From Paenarthrobacter sp. A20 (lineage in GTDB: Bacteria > Actinomycetota > Actinomycetes > Actinomycetales > Micrococcaceae), in assembly GCF_024168825.1 (NCBI RefSeq), contig NZ_JALJWH010000001.1, positions 4,154,001 through 4,218,000 of the forward strand: a DNA stretch of 64,000 nucleotides, written 5' to 3'. The notes beneath the pieces were generated by a model. That model worked only from the letters and a program-made list of their open reading frames with translations, ran no database searches and had not been told where the DNA came from. The position numbers were made by a program, and so were the translations under genes. Below are positions 39,885 through 48,060 of the stretch, piece by piece. Position 1 is the first letter of the stretch. Each line of letters begins with the position of its first letter.

Positions 39885-40967
39885 GTGAGCAATTCGTGCA
39901 TTCAGGACAGGGCATGGGCCAGCGAGGCCATCCGCAAGATCGAGGCTGAGAACAACCGCTCGGCGGACACGCACCTTTACGCGGTTCCCCTCCCGGAACA
40001 TTGGGGGGTCCAGCTGTATCTGAAGGATGAGTCGACCCACCGCTCGGGCAGCCTCAAGCACCGCTTGGCGCGATCGTTGTTCCTGTACGGCCTGGTCAAC
40101 GGATGGATCACGGAGGGCACCACCATCGTGGAAGCCTCCAGCGGCAGTACTGCCGTGTCCGAGGCTTACTTTGCGCGGCTGATTGGCTTGCCCTTCATCG
40201 CCGTCATGACCAAAACCACCAGCCCCGAGAAGATCGCCCTGATCGAGGACTTTGGCGGCGCGTGCCTGTTGGTGGACCATGCTTCGGAGGTCTATGCCGT
40301 GGCCGAGGAAACCGCCCAAACGTCCGGCGGCTACTACATGGATCAGTTCACATATGCAGAACGCGCCACAGATTGGCGGGGCAACAACAACATCGCGGAG
40401 TCGATTTTCGACCAACTCGCCCTTGAGGAACACCCGATTCCCGACTGGATCGTGGTGGGCGCGGGCACCGGTGGCACCAGCGCGACCATTGGCCGCTACC
40501 TGAGGTACAACCGCTACCCCACGCGCCTGGCCGTAGTGGACCCGGAAAACTCCGCCTTCTACCCCGCTTGGCGCGACGGCGACACCGCCGCAGCCACGGG
40601 CCTGCCATCACGAATCGAGGGCATCGGCCGTCCAAGGTCTGAACCCAGTTTCGTCCCTGCGGTGATCGACCACATGATCCAGGTGCCCGACGCCGCGTCC
40701 GTTGCCGCCATGCGCCATCTCCGCAAGCTCACGGGCCTGCACGCAGGGCCCTCCACCGGGACCAACCTGTGGGGCGTCTGGCAGTTGGTGGCCGGGATGG
40801 TGGCTGAGGGGCGTCAAGGCAGCATCGTTTCACTGATGTGCGACAGCGGCGACCGCTATGCAGGCAGTTATAACGACGCCGGCTGGCTGGCGGCCAAGGG
40901 CTTGGATCCTTTACCGCACGAAGCAGTCCTGGAGCGGTTCCACAACACGGGGGCTTGGACCGGCTAG
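39885..40967 (+). CDS. cds1: PLP-dependent cysteine desulfhydrase, Cds1-like
   Basis: The 360-residue PLP enzyme is of the cysteine-synthase fold type II. The PLP lysine is residue 58 in [16 protein letters not shown], and the asparagine-loop equivalent is [15 protein letters not shown]. The glycine phosphate loop is [16 protein letters not shown]. The SGSLKHR form and the SSGSTA loop match M. tuberculosis Cds1 (Rv3684), which releases H2S, ammonia and pyruvate from cysteine, rather than the CysK/CysM synthases. The start is a GTG. The stop codon is shared in the palindrome CTAG with the convergent metallo-hydrolase gene. Confidence 0.87.
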   Translation: MSNSCIQDRAWASEAIRKIEAENNRSADTHLYAVPLPEHWGVQLYLKDESTHRSGSLKHRLARSLFLYGLVNGWITEGTTIVEASSGSTAVSEAYFARLIGLPFIAVMTKTTSPEKIALIEDFGGACLLVDHASEVYAVAEETAQTSGGYYMDQFTYAERATDWRGNNNIAESIFDQLALEEHPIPDWIVVGAGTGGTSATIGRYLRYNRYPTRLAVVDPENSAFYPAWRDGDTAAATGLPSRIEGIGRPRSEPSFVPAVIDHMIQVPDAASVAAMRHLRKLTGLHAGPSTGTNLWGVWQLVAGMVAEGRQGSIVSLMCDSGDRYAGSYNDAGWLAAKGLDPLPHEAVLERFHNTGAWTG

Positions 40968-41617
40968 ACCTCTACTGAGTCGCGCGGCGCAAGGCGTTCG
41001 TAGCTGGTCCCGTAGCGGGCGCCGATTCGGGTCACGTGGCCCTCCACGATGCCACGTCCCAGCTCATTGAGCAGTGCGTCATGGACCGGAAACGCCCTGG
41101 GAGCGCGGACTGAGATGACGAAGTCCACCACCTCGCCCACCTTGGACCACGGGGCATGGATGGGCACCAGGAGGGTTTTGACGTCAATCCCGTCCGGGAC
41201 GACGAAGGAGTCCCCCGGGTGGAACACATTTTCATCCACCAAGTAGCCGATGTTCGCCACCACCGGGATTTGCGCGTGGATTACCGCGTGCTGGCCGCCG
41301 AACGTCCGCACGCTGAATCCTGCGGCTTCGAAATCAGAGCCGGGCTCCACGGCGTGCACCCGCTCGGCCACGTCGCCATCTTCCCGCAATGCCGTGGCAA
41401 TACCAGCAGGAGCATGGACTTCCAACGATGGATTGCTCCGCATGGCTGCCAGAACGGCCGGACGGTCTATGTGGTCATTGTGCTCGTGAGTGACAAGTAC
41501 GGCGTGGGCCCCGCTCAATGCTTCCTCCGATTCGGAAAACGTTCCAGGATCAATGACCAGGACGTTTCCCTCCTTCTCCAACCGGACACAGGCGTGGGTG
41601 TACTTGGTGAGCAGCAT
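40964..41617 (-). CDS. MBL-fold metallo-hydrolase (UlaG-like)
   Basis: The 217-residue metallo-beta-lactamase-fold protein carries [10 protein letters not shown] (a HxHxDH-type metal site) and further His in GGQHAVIH and HPGDSF. It starts [14 protein letters not shown], as UlaG-like single-domain hydrolases do. The substrate is unknown. It is convergent with cds1 and divergent from zur. Confidence 0.88.
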   Translation of the reverse strand: MLLTKYTHACVRLEKEGNVLVIDPGTFSESEEALSGAHAVLVTHEHNDHIDRPAVLAAMRSNPSLEVHAPAGIATALREDGDVAERVHAVEPGSDFEAAGFSVRTFGGQHAVIHAQIPVVANIGYLVDENVFHPGDSFVVPDGIDVKTLLVPIHAPWSKVGEVVDFVISVRAPRAFPVHDALLNELGRGIVEGHVTRIGARYGTSYERLAPRDSVEV

Positions 41618-41711
41618 GTCCTCAGCCTAGGACCACCGGCTGACAGTTTCCAACCCTGCCCTGCTGGTAAAATTGGGGTTTGCCAGCATCCCCACGGAAG
41701 TGAGTCTTTCC

Positions 41712-42179
41712 ATGCCACACGGCACCAATTCCGCCACGACCGGCCCTGCGGCGCCGGCCACCAGCGGTGTCAAGGAGCAGCGTGTCACCAAGCAACGCTT
41801 GGCCGTCAGCGCCGCACTGGACGAATTGGATGACTTCGTCAGCACCCAGGAGCTATACCGGTTGCTGCAGAACAAGGGCATTTCCGTGTCGCTGGCCACT
41901 GCGTACCGCATCCTTCAGTCGTTGGCCGATGACGGACTTATTGATGTCCTCCGCAACGGCGAAGGAGAAGCGGTCTACAGACGTTGCGCTGTCACGGGAC
42001 ACCACCACCACTTGCTGTGCCGCAACTGTGGGAAGGCAGTGGAAGTGGAAGCACCCGCCGTCGAAACCTGGGCTGCACGAACTGCCGCCGAACACGGTTT
42101 CACTGAGGTGGCCCACACCGTCGAAATCTTCGGACTCTGCCCGGAGTGCACCGCGAAAAAGGCTGCCGGCAAGCTCTAG
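41712..42179 (+). CDS. zur: Zinc uptake regulator of the Fur family
   Basis: The 155-residue protein has a Fur-type winged helix (TKQRLAVSAALDELDDF then SLATAYRILQSLADDGLID). The metal sites are in GHHHHLLCRNC and CPEC; the two CxxC pairs hold structural zinc. The position convergent with znuB, and a zinc-type operator in front of znuA, support Zur rather than Fur. The ATG at 41712 gives the usual short N-terminal extension. With zinc bound it should repress znuA and znuCB. The stop shares CTAG with znuB. Confidence 0.92.
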   Translation: MPHGTNSATTGPAAPATSGVKEQRVTKQRLAVSAALDELDDFVSTQELYRLLQNKGISVSLATAYRILQSLADDGLIDVLRNGEGEAVYRRCAVTGHHHHLLCRNCGKAVEVEAPAVETWAARTAAEHGFTEVAHTVEIFGLCPECTAKKAAGKL

Positions 42180-43066
42180 AGTGCGCCCGCGGGCTGGTCC
42201 CGTGACACTCGGCCGTTAAGCCCCCTGTTGGTCCGGACCCGTCCAATGACCCGGCACACCACGTAGATCAGGAATGACAAGGTGGTGACGTAGGGGCTGA
42301 TGGGGATCCGGCTGCCGAGGGCCAGGAGGATGCCTCCCACAGTGGCAGTCATCGCGAATACCACGCTCAGCAGCACCACCAGGCGAGGCGAAGTAGTCAC
42401 GCGCAGCGCCGCAGCCGCGGGGGTGATAAGCAATGCAAGCACAAGCAGCGCACCGACAATCTGGATGGACAGCGCCACGCTGATGCCCAGCAGCACCATG
42501 AACCCGATGGCCAGTCCCCTGACCGGAACGCCCCGGGCTTCAGCCATTTCGGGGTCCACGCTGGCGAAGCTCAGCGGCCGCCAGATAGCAGCCAACGCTG
42601 CCATCACCACCACCGCTGTCCCGGCAAGAACCTGTAACTGGACGGTGTCCACGGAAACAATCTGACCGGTCAGCAGGCCGAATTTGTTAGCCGCACGGCC
42701 CTCATACAGCGCTAGGAACAAGATGCCCAGGCCCAGGCCGAACGGCATGATCACGCCAATGATCGAGTTCTTGTCCCGCGCCCTCACGCCCATGAATCCA
42801 AGCAGTACTGCTGCAGCCACCGAGCCAATCAACGAGCCAAAAATGATGTCGGCACCAATCAGCAAAGCAAACGCAGCACCGGCAAAGGACAACTCGGAGA
42901 TGCCATGGACCGCGAAGGCAAGGTCCCGCTTCATGACGAAAGTGCCAACCAAGCCACCCAGCAACCCCAGTACCGCACCGGCCCAGATGGAGTTCTGGAC
43001 AAGCACCAGCAACTCGCCATAGTTCTCGAAGTTGAAAATGGTTTGCAGGATGTTGTCGGGATCCAC
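42176..43066 (-). CDS. znuB: Zinc ABC transporter permease
   Basis: The 296-residue protein has about eight to nine helices and the ABC-3 family signatures: FVMKRDLAFAVHGISELSFA near residue 44 and ISVALSIQIVGALLVLALLI in the middle. It forms the membrane channel for the metal delivered by ZnuA. It abuts the znuC stop (start 43066, stop 43067). Confidence 0.95.
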   Translation of the reverse strand: MDPDNILQTIFNFENYGELLVLVQNSIWAGAVLGLLGGLVGTFVMKRDLAFAVHGISELSFAGAAFALLIGADIIFGSLIGSVAAAVLLGFMGVRARDKNSIIGVIMPFGLGLGILFLALYEGRAANKFGLLTGQIVSVDTVQLQVLAGTAVVVMAALAAIWRPLSFASVDPEMAEARGVPVRGLAIGFMVLLGISVALSIQIVGALLVLALLITPAAAALRVTTSPRLVVLLSVVFAMTATVGGILLALGSRIPISPYVTTLSFLIYVVCRVIGRVRTNRGLNGRVSRDQPAGAL

Positions 43067-43918
43067 TTAGAATTCCTCCCCGGCATTAGCGTGGGCTTCG
43101 TCGTGGAAGTGAGTGGTTGCGTCGGGAAGACCGACGACGACGATCCTTCCGTTGGTGTGGATGACCTCCACATGGCTGTCGTAAAGCTCCGAAAGGACTT
43201 CCGTGGTCATGACTTCCTGCGGCGTCCCGACCCGGAACTGGCCGCCGGCCAGATAGAGGACGCGGTCAACATAATCCATCACCGGGTTGATCTCATGGGT
43301 CACGAAAACCACTGCGCTGTTGCGCTCATGGCACTGCTTGTTGATCAGCGAACTCACGCCCTGCTGGTGGTGAAGGTCCAGCGAAAGGAGCGGTTCGTCG
43401 CACAGGAGAACTTGCGGCTCCGTGGCCAGCGCTTGCGCCACCCTGAGCCGTTGCTGCTCGCCACCGGACAGTTGCCCCACCGGAACCTTTGCGTAGTCCG
43501 ATGCCCCCACCAACTCCAGCAATTCGTCGACACGCTGGTTGACCTTTCCTGCAGACAGCCGCATGCCCCAGCGATGCCCATCAATGCCAAGGCCCACCAG
43601 GTCCCGGGCACGCAAAGGCGTATCCGGAGCGAACGACTTTTGCTGCGGAATGTAGCCGATGCGCTTACTGCCGCGCTCCACGGGGTGACCACCGAGAGTC
43701 ACTGATCCGGAGTGCAGCTCCTGAAGTCCGAGGAGGACTTTCAGGAAGCTTGTCTTGCCACTGCCGTTCGGGCCAAGGACTGCGAAGAACTCTCCCGGAT
43801 TAATGTCCAGATCAAGATCCCGCCAAAGCGTCCTCTTGCCGAACTGCAGGCTCCCTCCGCGGAGGCTCACTACCGGTGTCAAAAGTTGTCCTCGATCCAC
43901 GCGCTCCGGGGAACGCAT
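43067..43918 (-). CDS. znuC: Zinc ABC transporter ATP-binding protein
   Basis: The 283-residue ATPase has Walker A GPNGSGKTS, the Q loop YIPQQKSF, signature LSGGEQQR, Walker B VLLCDEPLLSLD and the switch His in VTHEINPV. A His/Asp-containing C-terminal tail (THFHDEAHAN) may bind zinc. The ATG at 43918 is used; the frame continues upstream but through a terminator hairpin and the end of znuA. Confidence 0.94.
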   Translation of the reverse strand: MRSPERVDRGQLLTPVVSLRGGSLQFGKRTLWRDLDLDINPGEFFAVLGPNGSGKTSFLKVLLGLQELHSGSVTLGGHPVERGSKRIGYIPQQKSFAPDTPLRARDLVGLGIDGHRWGMRLSAGKVNQRVDELLELVGASDYAKVPVGQLSGGEQQRLRVAQALATEPQVLLCDEPLLSLDLHHQQGVSSLINKQCHERNSAVVFVTHEINPVMDYVDRVLYLAGGQFRVGTPQEVMTTEVLSELYDSHVEVIHTNGRIVVVGLPDATTHFHDEAHANAGEEF

Positions 43919-43956
43919 TCTGATGCCGCTCGTGTTCGCGACTGGGTGGTGGCAGC

Positions 43957-44004
43957 AAAAGGCCCCGCAGCCATCCCTGAATATCTTAGGACGCGGGCGG
44001 GGCC
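43957..44004 (-). terminator. Intrinsic terminator or attenuator between znuA and znuC
   Basis: Arms 43961-43968 (GGCCCCGC) and 43997-44004 (GCGGGGCC) form an 8-bp GC stem. On the minus strand it is followed by TTTTGC. It lies 28 bases after the znuA stop and before znuC, so it should end a share of transcripts before znuCB. Confidence 0.75.
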
Positions 44005-44031
44005 CTTCACCGCAATTTGATGCTGGTAAAG

Positions 44032-45000
44032 CTACTTCTTCAATGCTGCAGTGACGGCTTCCACGTTGTCCGTCATCCACTGGACGTAGTCCTTGCCGTC
44101 AGGCAGGGTCTCCGTGAAATTCACCACCGGCACACCCGCAGCCTCGGCGGCCCGCTTGACGGCTTCGGTCTGGGGTCCTTCGGTCTGTTCGTTGTATGCC
44201 AGGAACCGCACGGAGTTGGCACTGACCAAGTCCGTGGTTTCCTTCAATACAGCGGCCGGGACATCGGTTTCCTCTTCAATGGCGGCGCTGTAGGCCTCGG
44301 GAGTCTTATTCTCCAGGCCCGCCGCTTCCAGCAGATACAGCGGCACGGGCTCAGTGACCGCTACCGGCGCGTGCTCGTTGGCCGCCTTGACGGCGTCGAG
44401 TTTTCCAGTGAGGTCAGTGAGCTTGGCTTTGAACGCGTCGGCATTGGCCGTGAACGTCGCGGCCGATCCCGCATCCAGGCTGCCAAGTTTGGCGGCAACT
44501 GCGTCGGCCACCTTGCCCATGGTGGCCAGGCTGTACCAGACGTGTTCGTTGAACTCACCGTGATTGTGCGCGTGGTCCGCATCGCTGTGGGCTTCCTCGC
44601 TGTGTCCCTCTCCTTCCGGAGCAAGCCCGGAAATTTCGACTGCGCTGATCATGTTCTCGTGGCCGACCTTGGTTTCATCAGCAATCTTGTGGAGGAACTC
44701 GTCATAGCCTCCGCCGTTCTCCACTACGAGCTTTGCCTTGGAGATGACCAACTTGTCCTGGGCAGATGCCTCATAGGAGTGCGGGTCCTGGCTGGTCTTG
44801 GTGATGATGGCGCTGACGTTGACTTTATCCCCACCGATTGCTTTCACTACGTCGCCGTAAACATTCGTGGAGGTGACCACCTCGATGGCGCCGGACGATG
44901 ACGGATTGGTGGCCCCAGCCGTACCGGCACAAGAAGAAAGCAGGAGGGCGGCAATACCTGCGGAAGCGGCCATGGACAGGCGGGCGGCGGAACGACGCAC
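44032..45000 (-). CDS. znuA: Zinc ABC transporter substrate-binding lipoprotein
   Basis: The 322-residue protein has a lipoprotein signal peptide with lipobox LLSSC. The cluster A-I binding-protein fold carries metal histidines in DPHSYEAS and FNEHVWYSLATM, and between them a His-rich acidic loop (GHSEEAHSDADHAHNHGEF) typical of zinc binders. The start is taken at the GTG at 45000, with GAGG just upstream, because it gives a normal signal peptide. A longer frame begins with TTG and would cover the operator region. Confidence 0.93.
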   Translation of the reverse strand: MRRSAARLSMAASAGIAALLLSSCAGTAGATNPSSSGAIEVVTSTNVYGDVVKAIGGDKVNVSAIITKTSQDPHSYEASAQDKLVISKAKLVVENGGGYDEFLHKIADETKVGHENMISAVEISGLAPEGEGHSEEAHSDADHAHNHGEFNEHVWYSLATMGKVADAVAAKLGSLDAGSAATFTANADAFKAKLTDLTGKLDAVKAANEHAPVAVTEPVPLYLLEAAGLENKTPEAYSAAIEEETDVPAAVLKETTDLVSANSVRFLAYNEQTEGPQTEAVKRAAEAAGVPVVNFTETLPDGKDYVQWMTDNVEAVTAALKK

Positions 45001-45063
45001 GAGGACCTCGGATCTACTCAAAATGAGAATCAAACACAATTACTGGCAGGTTCCAGTGTAGCC

Positions 45064-45088
45064 CTAAATAGGAATGATTCCTATTTAG
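45064..45088 (-). promoter_or_regulatory. 25-bp perfect palindrome upstream of znuA, probable Zur operator
   Basis: CTAAATAGGAAT-G-ATTCCTATTTAG is a perfect palindrome with 12-base arms. Its core GGAATGATTCC shares AATGATT with the actinobacterial Zur box (TGAAAATGATTTTCA). It lies 64 bases before the znuA GTG. A second, weaker match, TCAAAATGAGAATCA, lies at 45018-45032. Regulation by the nearby Zur is inferred. Confidence 0.78.
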
Positions 45089-45091
45089 ACA

Positions 45092-45127
45092 AGACTGGCG
45101 CCGATCGGTTTCGATCGGCGCCAGTCT
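45092..45127 (-). terminator. Perfect 16-bp hairpin after the CNNM/CBS operon
   Basis: AGACTGGCGCCGATCG (45092-45107) and its exact complement (45112-45127) enclose a 4-base loop. It starts 25 bases after the stop of the 45152-46222 gene and precedes the znuA operator. No long T-run follows on either side. Confidence 0.85.
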
Positions 45128-45151
45128 GTTCTGTCGTTCCACTACGTTCGT

Positions 45152-46222
45152 TTATTTCGTTTGCTGGTCTCCGTAGCGGCGGATGCCGGTCGCCTGCGTG
45201 GCGTCGCGAATCTCGCCAACCAACTGTTCAATGACGTCCTCGAGGAAGAGGACACCCTGTGTTTCTCCGCCAGTGCCGATAACACGGGCAAGGTGGGAGC
45301 CGGTGCGTTGCATGACGGACATTGCCTGCTCGATCTCGTCATCCGGCGCCAGGTTGGCCAGAGAGCGGATGCGCCCTTCGGCGATGGGATGCCTTCTGCC
45401 CTCATCCGGGATGGACAGGATGTCCTTCACGTGCAGGTATCCGGCGAGTTCGCCGTCGTCGTCCACCATCGGGAACCGGGAGAAGCCCGTACGGCTGACC
45501 GCCTTTTCCAGGTCCACCGGGGTGGAAGTCGTCTTCAGCACCACCAGCTTGTCCAGAGGAACCATGATGTGCGAGGCCGTGTGCTCCGAGAACTCAAGGG
45601 CACCGCTCAACAAGCCTGCTTCGTCGTCCACCAGGCCATGGCGTGTGGACTCCTGCACGATCGACTGCACTTCCTCCAGCGTGAACGACGAGGACACTTC
45701 GTCCTTGGGCTCGATCTTCATCAGCCGCAGGATGTGGTTGGCCAGCCAGTTCAGCGACCAGATGATCGGGTTCACCACGCGTGCAATGAACATCAACGGG
45801 GGTGCCAACACAAGCGCAGCTTTGTCCGCCACGGAAACCGAAATGTTCTTGGGAACCATCTCACCAAAGGTGACATGCAGGAACGTGACGAACAGCAGGG
45901 CAATCGCAAACGCGATGACGTCCGCGAGTTCCACCGGAACGCCAACCAGCTCAAGAGGCTCAGCCAACAAATGGTGGATGGCTGGCTCGGCAACCTGAAG
46001 GATCAACAGGGAGCAAACAGTGATACCCAACTGGGCACAGGCGAGCATTAGCGAAACGTTTTCCATGGCACGCAGTGTTGTCTGCGCCCGCTTGGACCCG
46101 GCTTCAGCCAAGGGCTCGATCTGGCTGCGGCGTGCCGACATGACGGCAAACTCCGCGCCCACGAAGAACGCGTTGCCGATCAGGAGAACGACGAGCCATA
46201 CGATTCCTACCCAGTCGCTCAT
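45152..46222 (-). CDS. CNNM/CBS-domain membrane protein (CorC/HlyC family), shorter paralogue
   Basis: The 356-residue protein has an N-terminal CNNM (DUF21) membrane domain with FFVGAEFAVMSARRSQIE and FGEMVPKNISVS. Two CBS domains follow (from about residue 205, HIMVPLDKLVVL, and FPMVDDDGELAGYLHVKDIL). It lacks the C-terminal CorC domain, unlike its neighbour. Proteins of this group are linked to magnesium/cobalt efflux. It overlaps the stop of the paralogue by 4 bases, so the two are made together and may form a heteromer. Confidence 0.92.
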   Translation of the reverse strand: MSDWVGIVWLVVLLIGNAFFVGAEFAVMSARRSQIEPLAEAGSKRAQTTLRAMENVSLMLACAQLGITVCSLLILQVAEPAIHHLLAEPLELVGVPVELADVIAFAIALLFVTFLHVTFGEMVPKNISVSVADKAALVLAPPLMFIARVVNPIIWSLNWLANHILRLMKIEPKDEVSSSFTLEEVQSIVQESTRHGLVDDEAGLLSGALEFSEHTASHIMVPLDKLVVLKTTSTPVDLEKAVSRTGFSRFPMVDDDGELAGYLHVKDILSIPDEGRRHPIAEGRIRSLANLAPDDEIEQAMSVMQRTGSHLARVIGTGGETQGVLFLEDVIEQLVGEIRDATQATGIRRYGDQQTK

Positions 46223-47571
46223 ACGGCACCCGCTTCATGGCGCGGCTTATCCGCATGCTCTGCTGTGGACTCGTCCACCGCCACATGATGGAAACAGATC
46301 CTGTCAATCCTCCGGCCATCCATCCTGGTCACAGTGAGCGTCCCGCCCACTGTGTCCACGACGTCGCCCGTCTTCGCAATGCGGCCAAGCTGGCTCATGA
46401 CATACCCGCCCACGGTTTCATAGGCAGACTCGTCAGGAACGATGAGATTGGGGATCTGCTCCGACACTTCGTCCGGCCTCAGCAGCCCCGGGAAGTACCA
46501 GTCACCGGACGCGCTCTGCAGCACTCCCGGACGGACCTTGTCGTGCTCGTCAGCGACTTCGCCGACGATCTCCTCCACCAGGTCTTCCAAGGTGGCGATG
46601 CCCGCTGTTCCGCCGTATTCGTCCAGCACTACGGCAAGCTGCAGGTTGCCTTCGCGCAGTTCGGACAGCAACGCATCCAGGTGGATCGTCTCAGGAACCT
46701 GGAGGACGTCGGTCATGATCGCTCCGGCCTCCAGTTTGGCCCGGCGCTCGGCCGGGACAGCCACGGCCTTCTTGACGTGCACCACACCGCGAATGTCGTC
46801 CGTGGAATCACCGATGACAGGGAACCGTGAATATCCGGTTCGCCGCGCGGCGTCGAGGATGTCGGCCACCGGCTGGTCGGCGTCGATCGTTTCCATGCGG
46901 ATGCGTGGCGTCATGACGTCAGCGGCCGTGCGCCCGGAAAAGTTCAGGGTCCTGGCCACAAAGTTGGCCGTACCGGCATCCAAAGTCCCAAGCTCAGCTG
47001 AACGCCTCACCAGGGAAGCGAGTTCAGCGGGGGTCCTTGCCCCGGAGATCTCTTCCTTGGCTTCCAGGCCAAACAGGTTCAGCACCTTGTTCGAGAAACC
47101 ATTCAGGACAACGATGGCCGGTTTGAAGACGGCCGTAAACATCAACTGAGGGCGGGCCAACCGCTTCCCCAAGGGAAACGCCAGGGCAATGGCCATGTTC
47201 TTGGGAACCAGCTCACCCAAAAGCATCGACAGGAGCGTGGCGAACGCCATCGCCACAATCAATGCCACGGAATGAACCACTTCAGCCGGGAGGCCCAGCA
47301 GGCCGAGGGGCCCCAGGAGCAACTGCCCAACGGAGGGTTCCATCACGAAACCCGTCAACAGCGTTGTCAGGGTAATGCCAAGCTGGCAACTGGAGAGCTG
47401 GGTGGAGAGCGACTTGAGGCACTTCAGCAGCGGGGCGGCAGCGTGGTCGCCGTTGTCAACCGCACGCTGAACGCTCGCCTGATCCAACGCAACCAGGGAA
47501 AACTCAACTGCTACAAAGAAGCCGGTGCCCAGAATCAAGGCGAAGCCGGCCAGAAGAAGAATCCATTCCAC
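46219..47571 (-). CDS. CNNM/CBS-domain membrane protein (CorC/HlyC family), full-length paralogue
   Basis: The 450-residue protein has the CNNM membrane domain (FFVAVEFSLVALDQASVQRA, LLGELVPKNMAIALAFPLGK), two CBS domains (VMTPRIRMETI and FPVIGDSTDDIRGVVHVKK, then the VVLDEYGGTAGIATLEDLVE motif) and a C-terminal CorC/HlyC transporter-associated domain. The start is a GTG at 47571 with GGAG about 11 bases before it. It is the first gene of the two-gene unit. Confidence 0.92.
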   Translation of the reverse strand: MEWILLLAGFALILGTGFFVAVEFSLVALDQASVQRAVDNGDHAAAPLLKCLKSLSTQLSSCQLGITLTTLLTGFVMEPSVGQLLLGPLGLLGLPAEVVHSVALIVAMAFATLLSMLLGELVPKNMAIALAFPLGKRLARPQLMFTAVFKPAIVVLNGFSNKVLNLFGLEAKEEISGARTPAELASLVRRSAELGTLDAGTANFVARTLNFSGRTAADVMTPRIRMETIDADQPVADILDAARRTGYSRFPVIGDSTDDIRGVVHVKKAVAVPAERRAKLEAGAIMTDVLQVPETIHLDALLSELREGNLQLAVVLDEYGGTAGIATLEDLVEEIVGEVADEHDKVRPGVLQSASGDWYFPGLLRPDEVSEQIPNLIVPDESAYETVGGYVMSQLGRIAKTGDVVDTVGGTLTVTRMDGRRIDRICFHHVAVDESTAEHADKPRHEAGAV

Positions 47572-48060
47572 TTAGCGCATCACTCCATGAGTGGGCGCGT
47601 GCAATGGGGGGAACACCTGCGGCGCGGGGAGTCGCCCCGGCGGAGGCTGGTCGGGTCCCGCGGACGCGTGGTCCGCGGAACCACCGGCTGTGAGCGCCGG
47701 CGCGTGATGGGCATGTGAACGGGTATTGCCGGCTCGACGGGCACGCTGTGCGGAGTTGCCAGATTGGCTCCCCCGACAGTTCCCAGGCCGGCACCTAGAT
47801 TTACTGTCCATAAGGGTTTCAGTCTACAGTCCAGCGGCCGGGCGCCTCCAACGGCGGGCTTAACTCCGCGACAAAAAAGAAGAGCTTCTCCACTAAGTCA
47901 GCCGCAACATGATTTAGGTCACCACTATTGGCAGTTAACCAACGATCCTAACTAGACTGTCAGGGGTCTGAGTTCGCGGGACCCGGACCCTGTCCCATCG
48001 TTGCGGAAAAGCAACTTTGGCCAGCGGGAAAACAACACTCATGGAAGAGGCGTATTTCAA
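47572..48060. other. Divergent intergenic region between the CNNM/CBS operon and kgd
   Basis: This stretch of 489 bases lies between two divergent genes. A short minus-strand frame next to the CNNM gene (47572-47811) is Arg/Pro/Ala-rich with no recognisable family, and I do not call it. A TTGGCA at 47928-47933 with TAGACT at 47953-47958 could be a weak kgd promoter, but the 19-base spacer is long. Nothing else with clear structure was seen. Confidence 0.4.

Noticed and set aside
47572..47811. A short minus-strand frame ending directly before the CNNM/CBS gene.
   Set aside because: It is Arg/Pro/Ala-rich, has no domain and lacks a good ribosome binding site; more likely untranslated leader.
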